From NCBI GenBank assembly GCA_002256245.1, contig NKIU01000003.1, forward strand, positions 186,001 to 250,000: a stretch of 64,000 bases of DNA, written 5' to 3'. This document shows positions 57,469-64,000 of this stretch, piece after piece. The stretch is from Pseudorhodobacter sp. PARRP1 (GTDB taxonomy: Bacteria; Pseudomonadota; Alphaproteobacteria; Rhodobacterales; Rhodobacteraceae). The translations under genes and the position numbers were made by a program. Every line of letters starts with the position of its first letter. The first letter of the stretch is position 1. The notes under the pieces were generated by a model, which was given only the letters and a program-made list of their open reading frames with translations, was not told the DNA's origin and made no database searches.

Positions 57469-57687
57469 TCAGGCGATGATATTCGGGATCAGCAGATCTT
57501 CAATCCGCACGATCTGATCCTTCATCTGCAGCTTTTGCTTCTTCAGCCGCCGCAGCGTCAGCACATCGGGCCGCCCCGAGGTTTCCAGCGCATGCACCGC
57601 CTCATCAAGATCGCGATGCTCGCGCCGCAAAACCTCAAGTTTCACCCGCAGCATATCGTCAAAGTTCATCTCAGATGAGGCATTCAT
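57469..57687 (-). CDS. YdcH family (DUF465) small protein
   Basis: This 72-aa coiled-coil protein has the DUF465 pattern LRREHRDLDEAVHALETSG followed by LRRLKKQKLQMKDQIVRIE. Function is unknown. The start MNASSEMNFDD at 57687 avoids a longer frame into the intergenic region; the ATG at 57669 is also possible. It is divergent from the Hsp20 gene across about 200 nt that presumably carries both promoters. Confidence 0.85.
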   Translation of the reverse strand: MNASSEMNFDDMLRVKLEVLRREHRDLDEAVHALETSGRPDVLTLRRLKKQKLQMKDQIVRIEDLLIPNIIA

Positions 57688-57891
57688 GGCAGGACCGAAT
57701 CCAGTCTTTTTTGCTTTGCACAACGATACAGTGATTCGTGCGAATTCGGCGCGAAATTTCTGCATCGGGCTTTAAGTTTTCTTGGGCGCAGCGCCACTTG
57801 CAGGCTTGCGCCGCTGCCCCCATATTCAATGGGTCGGGTGCCGCTGTCTGGGCCCGCCTGAAAGTGTCGCTTGTTGCAAAGGGCATCGGTC

Positions 57892-58305
57892 ATGACGAAA
57901 CTGACGTTTGGGTCGCACCCGTTCCTGCTGGGGTTTGAACAGCTGGAACGATTGGTAGAGCGCACCGCCAAAACCGCCTCAGAAGGCTATCCGCCTTTCA
58001 ATATCGAGGCGACCTCGGAAAATACCTATCGCATCACGCTGGCGGTTGCCGGCTTTCGCGATGAAGACCTCGCCATCACCGTCGAAGACCGCCAACTTGT
58101 TGTGCGCGGGCGTCAAGGCGATGATCTGGCGGATCGGGTGTTTCTGCATCGCGGTATCGCGGCGCGCGCCTTCCAGCGCTCGTTCGTGCTGGCAGATGGG
58201 GTAGAGGTGGCCGGGGCCGATCTGGACCATGGCCTGTTGCACATCGACCTGCGCCGCATGGTGCCTGACACCATCGTGCAAACCATTCGTATTGGCCGCA
58301 AATAA
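57892..58305 (+). CDS. Small heat-shock protein, Hsp20 family
   Basis: This 137-aa small heat-shock protein has an alpha-crystallin domain at about 35-125 (PPFNIEATSENTYRITLAVAGF, DLAITVEDRQLVVRG) and the C-terminal ending DTIVQTIRIGRK, where the IxI-like IRI fits the C-terminal anchoring motif. The start at 57892 (MTKLTFGSHPF) is preferred to 57871. It lies 9 nt before the DUF1150 gene, a pairing that is standard in Rhodobacterales. Confidence 0.9.
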   Translation: MTKLTFGSHPFLLGFEQLERLVERTAKTASEGYPPFNIEATSENTYRITLAVAGFRDEDLAITVEDRQLVVRGRQGDDLADRVFLHRGIAARAFQRSFVLADGVEVAGADLDHGLLHIDLRRMVPDTIVQTIRIGRK

Positions 58306-58314
58306 GGAGAGACG

Positions 58315-58545
58315 ATGATGGATGTGAAATTCGAAGGCCTTGATGCAGGCGACAACCGCATCGTCTATGTCCGCCCGATTGCGGTGGAAACCCTGCCGCA
58401 AGCCGTGCAGGCGCAGATTAACGGCATGAAAACCGTCTATGCCGTGCATGGCGAAAATGGCGAGCAACTGGCCTTGGTCGCCGACCGTGATCTGGCGTTC
58501 TCCTTGGCGCGTCAGCACGATATGGCCCCGGTGAACGCACACTGA
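58315..58545 (+). CDS. DUF1150 family protein
   Basis: This 76-aa protein of the DUF1150 family has the conserved IVYVRPIAVETLPQAVQAQ and VYAVHGENGEQLALVADRDLAF segments. Function is unknown; it consistently accompanies Hsp20 genes, so a role in the heat-shock response is inferred from context. AAGGAGAG precedes the start. ATG at 58318 is an alternative. A palindromic terminator follows. Confidence 0.85.
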   Translation: MMDVKFEGLDAGDNRIVYVRPIAVETLPQAVQAQINGMKTVYAVHGENGEQLALVADRDLAFSLARQHDMAPVNAH

Positions 58546-58664
58546 GGGCTGTGACATTGCGGCTTTAGCATGCGCGCGGCGTGAAAGATGACTTTTGGGG
58601 AAAATCGAAAAAACCACAATATGTTGTGGAAAATCGCGCTGAATTTGCCGAAAAGACACAAGTG

Positions 58665-58687
58665 TGTCCCCGCGGGGACAGTTTTTT
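58665..58687 (+). terminator. Terminator of the Hsp20-DUF1150 operon
   Basis: The perfect palindrome TGTCCCCGCGGGGACA (58665-58680) is followed by GTTTTTT. It folds as a hairpin with a short CGCG loop. Additional dyads CCACAA-TATG-TTGTGG and GACACA-AG-TGTGTC lie just upstream between about 58614 and 58668. Confidence 0.7.
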
Positions 58688-58745
58688 CCAACTGCCAAGG
58701 CTGCTGAAGCCGATCAACTGAGGCGCTGCGCGAGGCGGCGAAAGC

Positions 58746-58777
58746 AAAGGGCTGCGCAGATCGCGCAGCCCTTTTTT
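58746..58777. terminator. Bidirectional terminator at trxB 3' end
   Basis: AAAGGGCTGCGC (58746-58757) pairs with GCGCAGCCCTTT (58763-58774), with T runs at both ends. It stops the minus-strand trxB transcript, whose stop is 22 nt away, and any residual plus-strand read-through. Confidence 0.9.
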
Positions 58778-58795
58778 GTAAACGAAGCGCAGGCT

Positions 58796-59758
58796 TTACT
58801 CTGCCACGCCTTGGTTTTCGGCCTGCTCTTGCAGCCAACGCTCGGCATCCAGTGCGGCCATGCAGCCCATGCCTGCCGAGGTCACGGCTTGACGGTAAAC
58901 ATGGTCGGTCAGATCGCCCGCCGCAAACACACCCGGAATCGCGGTGCGGGTCGAGCCTGCCTCAACCTTGACATAGCCGCCCTCATGCAGCGGCAACTGG
59001 TCTTTCACCAGTTCCGACGCAGGCGAGTGGCCGATGGCGACAAAGAAGCCATGGCAAGGCACATCCTTGACTGCGCCGGTTTTCAGATTGCGCGTGCGCA
59101 CAGCGGTGACAGAGGCGGGGGCATCGGTGCCCAGCACTTCGGTCACTTCCGAATCCCACAGCATCTCGATTTTCGGGTGCTTGAACAGACGGTCCTGCAT
59201 GATCTTTTCGGCGCGCAGCGTATCGCGGCGGTGGATCAGCGTGACTTTGGTGGCGAAGTTGGTGAGAAACAGGGCTTCTTCAACGGCGGTATTGCCGCCA
59301 CCGATGACGACCACTTCCTTACCGCGATAGAAAAAACCGTCGCAGGTGGCGCAGGCCGACACGCCAAAGCCCTTGAACTTCTCCTCTGACGGCAGCCCCA
59401 GCCATTTGGCCTGCGCGCCCGTGGCCAAAATCACCGCATCGGCGGTATAAATGGTGCCGCTGTCGGCCTTGGCGGTGAAGGGGCGGTTTTGCAGATCAAG
59501 GCTGGTGATGTAATCGCTGATCACCTCGGCCCCCATTGCCTCGGCATGGGCCTGCATGTTGACCATCAGATCGGGGCCTTGGATGTGCGTCTCGCCCGGC
59601 CAGTTTTCCACCTCGGTGGTGATGGTCAACTGGCCGCCCGGTTGCAAACCCTGCACCAGAATGGGTTCCAACATCGCCCGCGCCGCGTAAACTGCGGCGG
59701 TATAACCCGCCGGGCCGGAGCCGATGATCAGAACTTTGCTGTGGCGTGTCGTGGTCAT
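58796..59758 (-). CDS. trxB: Thioredoxin reductase
   Basis: This 320-aa FAD/NADPH flavoprotein reduces thioredoxin. The start [28 protein letters not shown] holds the FAD-binding GxGxxG. The redox CATC motif is in [16 protein letters not shown], followed by the NADPH site [18 protein letters not shown] and [23 protein letters not shown]. The start at 59758 was chosen over longer frames. It is divergent from the Lrp-type gene. Confidence 0.96.
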   Translation of the reverse strand: MTTTRHSKVLIIGSGPAGYTAAVYAARAMLEPILVQGLQPGGQLTITTEVENWPGETHIQGPDLMVNMQAHAEAMGAEVISDYITSLDLQNRPFTAKADSGTIYTADAVILATGAQAKWLGLPSEEKFKGFGVSACATCDGFFYRGKEVVVIGGGNTAVEEALFLTNFATKVTLIHRRDTLRAEKIMQDRLFKHPKIEMLWDSEVTEVLGTDAPASVTAVRTRNLKTGAVKDVPCHGFFVAIGHSPASELVKDQLPLHEGGYVKVEAGSTRTAIPGVFAAGDLTDHVYRQAVTSAGMGCMAALDAERWLQEQAENQGVAE

Positions 59759-59942
59759 GGCGCATCCCCGGATTCGTGTGGAGCCTGATATAGGCTGTCG
59801 GCGCGCAGGGGGAAAGGGTCGGCAAACGCATGGCGGAAATGTGCGGGGCGTTGGTGCTTTGCGAAAACATCTTGCGCGGTTGTGAAAGATTGTTGCGCAA
59901 GTTGGGGTCAGGGCATAGATACAAGCGCAAAAGGAGGCTCTG

Positions 59943-60443
59943 ATGGCCGGCACAAAACTCGATCCGATTGACCGCCACATCCTTGCCGAATTGCAAGCCG
60001 ATGGCCGCATGACCAACGTAGAACTCGCCAGCCGTGTGGGGATCTCAGCGCCGCCCTGTCTGCGCCGGGTGCGCACGCTGGAGGAAGCGGGCTACATCAA
60101 GGGCTATCACGCCGATATTGACGCGCGCGAAATGGGGTTCGAGGTGCAGGTTTTCGCCATGGTGCGGCTTCAAAGCCAGGCCGAGGCCGATCTTTCCACC
60201 TTTGAAGGCCGCTGCCGCGCCTGGCCCTTGGTGCGCGAGTGCCACATGCTGAATGGCGAGATTGATTTCATCCTGAAATGCGTCGCCCCCGATTTGTCGA
60301 GCTTTCAGTCCTTCCTGACCGAGCAGCTTTTGAAGGCCGAAAACGTGGCCAATGTGAAAACATCGCTGGTGATCCGCTGTGCCAAGGACGAACCCGGCCT
60401 GCCGTTCGACGTGCTGGAAGCGCGATTGGCAAAGCACGCGTGA
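59943..60443 (+). CDS. Lrp/AsnC family transcriptional regulator
   Basis: This 166-aa regulator has an N-terminal helix-turn-helix ([47 protein letters not shown]), followed by an AsnC ligand-binding (RAM) domain from about residue 65 with [28 protein letters not shown]. Ligand and targets are unknown; it is divergent from trxB and could regulate itself or trxB. A GGAGG-like site precedes the start. Confidence 0.92.
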   Translation: MAGTKLDPIDRHILAELQADGRMTNVELASRVGISAPPCLRRVRTLEEAGYIKGYHADIDAREMGFEVQVFAMVRLQSQAEADLSTFEGRCRAWPLVRECHMLNGEIDFILKCVAPDLSSFQSFLTEQLLKAENVANVKTSLVIRCAKDEPGLPFDVLEARLAKHA

Positions 60444-60458
60444 CTTGGCCGCAGGGGC

Positions 60459-60505
60459 CGTTTTCTGAAGTCAGAAAACGTGCACGAATTCTGTCGCAGA
60501 ATTCG
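60459..60505. repeat. Double-hairpin dispersed motif, copy 2
   Basis: CGTTTTCTGA (60459-60468) pairs with TCAGAAAACG (60471-60480), then TGCA, then CGAATTCTG (60485-60493) pairs with CAGAATTCG (60497-60505) around TCG. The junction CGTGCACGA is shared with copy 1 at 4289-4335, but the stems differ. It follows the Lrp-type gene stop. Confidence 0.7.
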
Positions 60506-60826
60506 GTTGGGTGGCAAGTGGTCTGCACAAATGTTTAGGCGGCCCCTTGATGGTGTCAGAGCACACCAGGGCCGCCTTAACTGAGCATCATCCGCAGCCC
60601 GACCTTTGCCGGACCACTGCGCTGAGGGGGGAGCCTTCACAGGTCTTACCACGCCCGCCACCGCCTGTTTTCACAGAGGGACATCTGTAAGGCCAAACAT
60701 GGCGGAAACGCGTTCGCCTGTCAAAGTTTATTCTTAATTGATCTGCAGTTATGGCGCGATCTTCATGTTGTTGCCGCGATTGTTTGCGCTGTGGATGCAA
60801 TGCTCCGGTGGAGCGCAGAAAATAGA

Positions 60827-60855
60827 AAAAAGCCGGGGGTTGTTCCCGGCTTTTT
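60827..60855. terminator. Strong bidirectional terminator
   Basis: AAAAAGCCGGG (60827-60837) pairs perfectly with CCCGGCTTTTT (60845-60855) around GGTTGTT. On the minus strand it follows the 48-aa gene by 29 nt. Confidence 0.9.
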
Positions 60856-60884
60856 GCGCGAATCGGTTTTGAAAGGCTCAGGCG

Positions 60885-61031
60885 TCAGTTTGCTGCTTGC
60901 GCGCGTGGCTTCGCGGGTGCGGCCTTCATCGCGGCCGGCCGGCGACGTTGACCGCGGGCCCAAGGCAAAGCCACTTGCGGTTCGGCGCTGGCAACGAGGA
61001 CCGACTTCATCCAACGGGGTTGTTTCTTCAT
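60885..61031 (-). CDS. Probable small basic protein of 48 aa
   Basis: The 48-aa frame (start MKKQPRWMKSVLVASAEPQV, then a basic, alanine-rich tail) has an AAGGGAG Shine-Dalgarno 6 nt before the ATG and a strong terminator 29 nt after the stop, which together support a real gene. It is very basic with a WMKSV element near the start. I do not recognise a named family. It may share a transcript with, or lie in the 3' region of, the pgeF operon, whose stop is 138 nt upstream. Confidence 0.6.
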   Translation of the reverse strand: MKKQPRWMKSVLVASAEPQVALPWARGQRRRPAAMKAAPAKPRAQAAN

Positions 61032-61168
61032 GGCGTGCTCCCTTGCAGGTTTGTTCGTGCGTTGGAGACAATCTGCCCGCGGTTTGCGGCGGGGTTTGGG
61101 CGTCAAGCGGCAGAGATCAAGGTAAATTTGTGCGGTCTTGGGCCGAATTGTGGCGCAATGCCATCTGG

Positions 61169-61918
61169 CTACAGGCGGATGACCGAGAGCAGGCGGCCAT
61201 AGTCAGCCTCGCCCGCGTGCATGGTGCGGCGATACGAGAAAAACCGCGCGGGGTCTGAAAAGGTGCAATGCCCTGTCCATTCGGCATGGCCCACCCCAGC
61301 AGCCCGCAACCGCCAAAGCCCATAGCCGGGAAGATCGAACAACATCCGGTCGCCGTTGCCTTGGGCAAAAAAACGACGGGTTTCGGGATCATCGTCAGTG
61401 AAGCTCTCAAAGAACTCTGGTCCCACCTCATAGGCGGCCTGGCTGATGCAGGGCCCGATAACGGCGGTGATATTGCGCGGATCAGCCCCCAGCGCCGCCA
61501 TCGCCGCCACGGTCGCTTCCAGCACGCCGTCTTTTGCACCTCGCCAACCGGCATGGGCGGCCCCGATCACCCCGGCCTTTGCATCGGCGAACAGCACGGG
61601 CTGGCAATCTGCGGTCAGGATGGCAAGGCCAAGGCCCGGCGTGGCGGTGACCATGGCATCGGCCTGTGGGCGAACTTTGAGCGGGGCCGTGACATGCAGA
61701 GCGTCTGGGGAATGCACCTGATGCACGGAAACCAGATGATCGGCGGGCAAATCCAGCGCCTCGGCGACGCGGGCGCGGTTGATCGCCACCGCCTCGGCCT
61801 GATCGGTCGAGCCTGTGCCGCAATTCAGGCCCGCGAAAATACCGGATGAGGCCCCACCCTTGCGGGTGAAAAACCCATGGCGGGGGGCGAGGGCGTCTGA
61901 GGTGATGATTTCAAGCAT
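61169..61918 (-). CDS. pgeF: PgeF-like laccase-domain (YfiH / DUF152) protein
   Basis: This 249-aa protein of the multicopper-laccase-like YfiH family includes the PgeF editing factor, which removes wrongly incorporated L-Ser from peptidoglycan precursors. The metal-binding triad lies in AILTADCQPVLFAD (Cys), GAAHAGWRGAKDGVLE (His) and GPCISQAAYEVGPEFFE. The start [22 protein letters not shown] at 61918 is the family start and overlaps the stop of the upstream methyltransferase by 8 nt. Confidence 0.9.
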   Translation of the reverse strand: MLEIITSDALAPRHGFFTRKGGASSGIFAGLNCGTGSTDQAEAVAINRARVAEALDLPADHLVSVHQVHSPDALHVTAPLKVRPQADAMVTATPGLGLAILTADCQPVLFADAKAGVIGAAHAGWRGAKDGVLEATVAAMAALGADPRNITAVIGPCISQAAYEVGPEFFESFTDDDPETRRFFAQGNGDRMLFDLPGYGLWRLRAAGVGHAEWTGHCTFSDPARFFSYRRTMHAGEADYGRLLSVIRL

Positions 61919-62990
61919 GGTAAGGATCAAAACCGGGAGGGGCAGGGGTGCTTGGCGCGTGAAAGGCAATGGCTTTGAACAGCGAACCCATTTCTGCGGG
62001 ATCGGTCAAGCGGTGATATGCGGCAAGGTGATTTTCCAGCGCCGTCCCCGTCAAGTTGGCGGCCAGCCGCGCGGAGCGCGCAGCGATGCCAAGCCGGTGG
62101 AGCAGGGCCCCTTGATCGGTCAGGCCAGTGCGCGCCAGGTTGGTCCGGTCGGCGAGGGCTTCGAAATCGACATGGGCTGTCAGGTCTGCCTCGCCGGGGT
62201 TGGCGAGGGGGTGTTCAAAGTGGTGCGCGCGCAGGGCTTGCAGCGTGTCGCCTTTCGATCGCCAGCCGCCGTAGTCGATGATCAAAGCGGCTCCGCCGAA
62301 TTGCTGCAACCGTTGGCCGATATCGGCGGCAATGGCCGAGCCAAGCGGGCAGGTTTCGACGATGGTGCCGGTGGGATCGTTCTGGAATTTCGGGCCCAAA
62401 CTCCGGCCGCTCACCGGGTCTGACAGGCCAAAAGCAAGTTGACCGTCGCGCAGGCCCACCATGCGTTGCCGCCAGTTTGCGCCGTCGCGTTGGAACTGCA
62501 GGATCGGCAAGGCGTCGAAGAACTCATTTGCCAGCAGAAACAGCGGCTGGTCGGGCAATTCACCCACAGCTTGAACCCAGCGCGTTCCGTGATCAATCTG
62601 CCGTGACAGCGTTTTGGCCTGCACATGGCGCAGGGTGGGTGAGGCTTCGACCATGACCACTTGCGCCGCCGCGTGGAACCCCGGCACCGCTTTGGTCGCG
62701 CGCAGCACATCGGCCATCAGCGTGCCGCGACCGGGGCCAAGCTCGGCCAGGGTGAAGCGTGTGGGCGCGCCTTGATCAAGCCAGGCTTGCGCAAGGCAAA
62801 GGCCCAGCAACTCGCCAAACATCTGGCTGATCTCGGGGGCGGTGGTGAAATCGCCAGCAGTCCCGAACGGGTCGCGGGTGGAATAATAGCCGTGTTGGGG
62901 ATGCAGCAGGCATTCGGCCATGTAATCGGCGACGGTGATCGGGCCGGTGGCCTCAATCCGCCGGATCAGCAGGTCGGCGAGCGGCGTCAT
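61911..62990 (-). CDS. SAM-dependent methyltransferase, MidA / NDUFAF7 type
   Basis: This 359-aa methyltransferase (start [24 protein letters not shown]) resembles NDUFAF7/MidA, which methylates an arginine of complex I subunit NDUFS2 in mitochondria. Landmarks are [18 protein letters not shown], the SAM motif [17 protein letters not shown], and [20 protein letters not shown]. Complex I in this lineage could be its target, by analogy only. It overlaps lgt by 4 nt (ATGA) and pgeF by 8 nt. Confidence 0.9.
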   Translation of the reverse strand: MTPLADLLIRRIEATGPITVADYMAECLLHPQHGYYSTRDPFGTAGDFTTAPEISQMFGELLGLCLAQAWLDQGAPTRFTLAELGPGRGTLMADVLRATKAVPGFHAAAQVVMVEASPTLRHVQAKTLSRQIDHGTRWVQAVGELPDQPLFLLANEFFDALPILQFQRDGANWRQRMVGLRDGQLAFGLSDPVSGRSLGPKFQNDPTGTIVETCPLGSAIAADIGQRLQQFGGAALIIDYGGWRSKGDTLQALRAHHFEHPLANPGEADLTAHVDFEALADRTNLARTGLTDQGALLHRLGIAARSARLAANLTGTALENHLAAYHRLTDPAEMGSLFKAIAFHAPSTPAPPGFDPYHA

Positions 62991-63877
62991 GCGGGCGTTG
63001 CTGTGGCAGGTTTGGCGCGCGCGATAAACCAGATGCCCACGGCGATCATCGGAAGTGTCAGGATCTGGCCCATGGTCAGACCATACCCCGCAGCGTGCAG
63101 CGCCAAGCCCAGCGGATTGCCATCCGAGACGAATTGCGCGTCCGGCTGGCGCACAAATTCCACCAGAAAACGCGCTACGCCGTAGCCTGCAAAAAACAGC
63201 CCCGCAATCTTGCCCGGCGTCTTGAGCCAATCGCGTCGCCAGATCAGATAGTTGAGCACCACCAGCAACAGCAGGCCTTCCAGTGCGGCCTCGTAAAGCT
63301 GGCTGGGGTGGCGCGCGCAAATGGTCAGCACGCCTGCGCAGGTCTGCGCGGCCTCACCCGGGAAGGCCACGCCCCACGGCAGATCGGTGGGGCGGCCCCA
63401 CAGCTCGGCATTGACGAAATTCGCCAAGCGCCCCAGCAGCAGCCCAATCGGTGCCACCGCCGCCATCAGATCGGCAAGCGGCAGCATGGCGATCTTCTCA
63501 CGCTTGCAAAACCAGATGCCGGCGATTGCAACGCCGGCAAAGCCTCCGTGAAACGACATGCCGCCCTCCCACACCCGCAGGATTTGCAGCGGATTTTGCA
63601 GGAAATGATCGGGCTGGTAGAAAATCACATAGCCCAGACGGCCGCCCAGGATGACGCCAAAGATCACCCATGTCAGCAAACGCTCGACGGCTTCGGCGTT
63701 GAGTGGTGGTGTGCCTGACCACAGCCGTGGGGTATTGACCATCCGCACGATCAGCTTCCACCCCGCCAGCAGGCCGACAATATAGGCCAGCGCATACCAG
63801 CGCAGCGTCAAAGTCATCGGGCCCAGCGGGATCGAGAAAACATCGGGCGACAGGTTCGGGAAGGGGATATACGACAT
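62987..63877 (-). CDS. lgt: Prolipoprotein diacylglyceryl transferase
   Basis: This 296-aa inner-membrane enzyme transfers a diacylglyceryl group to the lipobox Cys of prolipoproteins. It has about seven helices and the conserved [14 protein letters not shown] with the essential His, plus [21 protein letters not shown] with the Arg/Asn-rich signature and [15 protein letters not shown]. The start [11 protein letters not shown] at 63877 is the usual one. It opens the lgt-methyltransferase-pgeF operon, and its own substrates include the SPOR lipoprotein at 9.8 kb. Confidence 0.95.
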   Translation of the reverse strand: MSYIPFPNLSPDVFSIPLGPMTLTLRWYALAYIVGLLAGWKLIVRMVNTPRLWSGTPPLNAEAVERLLTWVIFGVILGGRLGYVIFYQPDHFLQNPLQILRVWEGGMSFHGGFAGVAIAGIWFCKREKIAMLPLADLMAAVAPIGLLLGRLANFVNAELWGRPTDLPWGVAFPGEAAQTCAGVLTICARHPSQLYEAALEGLLLLVVLNYLIWRRDWLKTPGKIAGLFFAGYGVARFLVEFVRQPDAQFVSDGNPLGLALHAAGYGLTMGQILTLPMIAVGIWFIARAKPATATPA

Positions 63878-64000
63878 GCGGCGTCCTGCGATTTGCCTTG
63901 CCTTGTCGGCAACGGGCGGCACGATGTCAACGTGACATCGCGACAGATCGCCATCTTGTGCAGCGGGCGCTGGCGGCTCATATAGATATCAAGCGAAAGG

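Larger units (their letters stand above)
60444..60884. other. Intergenic region with several hairpins
   Basis: This 441-bp region has no convincing protein gene. It holds the double-hairpin motif (60459-60505), a GGCGGCCC/GGGCCGCC stem (60538-60545 with 60569-60576), a GCGCT/AGCGC stem (60786-60816) and the strong bidirectional terminator at 60827-60855. A short unknown transcript ending at that terminator on the plus strand is possible. Confidence 0.5.

Overview
The window looks like a chromosomal segment of a Rhodobacteraceae (Alphaproteobacteria) genome close to Rhodobacter, Gemmobacter or Pseudorhodobacter. This is inferred from high GC, tightly packed genes with ATGA and TGATG overlaps, an F1-only ATP synthase operon (atpHAGDC without Fo genes), a Hint-domain protein, homospermidine synthase, DUF1150 next to Hsp20, and a ChaC / ExbB-like / OmpA-like cluster. 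I see no prophage, insertion sequence, CRISPR array, tRNA or rRNA. Most of the window is core genome.

Layout. 1-4.3 kb: a polyamine-type ABC transporter (substrate-binding protein and two permeases) with an agmatinase-family ureohydrolase. 4.3-10.7 kb: a minus-strand operon running SPOR lipoprotein, DD-carboxypeptidase, tmk, holB, tatD, a PhnP-like hydrolase and an AEC transporter. 10.8-14.2 kb: a histone-deacetylase-like amidohydrolase, an LpxR-like outer-membrane protein and a Hint-domain protein. 14.4-20.3 kb: rpsD, a YqhA-family protein, homospermidine synthase, hisC-tyrC and an extensin-like protein. 20.4-28.2 kb: DUF2125, ChaC, an ExbB/MotA-like plus OmpA-like stator pair, an M23 peptidase and clpA. 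28.3-32.7 kb: gloB, about 0.8 kb of tandem repeats, a methyltransferase and an RTX-like protein. 33.1-38.5 kb: atpHAGDC and an H-type lectin gene. 38.8-50 kb: prs, housekeeping enzymes including ribF, ltaE and ppaC, then groESL behind a CIRCE operator. 50.3-55.6 kb: GNAT, GreA/B-like, Nudix, an FMN riboswitch with the riboflavin importer gene ribN, a lipase-like protein, an iron-permease-family protein and a secreted caspase-like protein. 55.8-64 kb: purEK, YdcH, Hsp20/DUF1150, trxB, an Lrp regulator, a likely 48-aa gene, pgeF, midA-like and lgt.

The most interesting content is intergenic. (1) A 193-196 bp element with four hairpins occurs twice (38518-38710 plus; 50117-50312 minus). Stem differences between the copies are compensatory, which argues for selection on a folded RNA or DNA. 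(2) A second structured repeat of about 75 bp occurs at 17181-17253 and 41443-41517, also with stem covariation. (3) A double-hairpin motif with a shared CGTGCACGA junction occurs at 4289-4335 and 60459-60505. (4) Perfect CtrA-type TTAA-N7-TTAA boxes lie just upstream of the Hint-domain and H-type lectin genes. The ExbB/OmpA-like pair resembles the ZorA/ZorB stator of Zorya defence, but no effector genes are present.

Start codons were often moved downstream of the longest ORF on the basis of ribosome binding sites, signal peptides, family length or operon overlaps. Functions are by family recognition; no database search was run.
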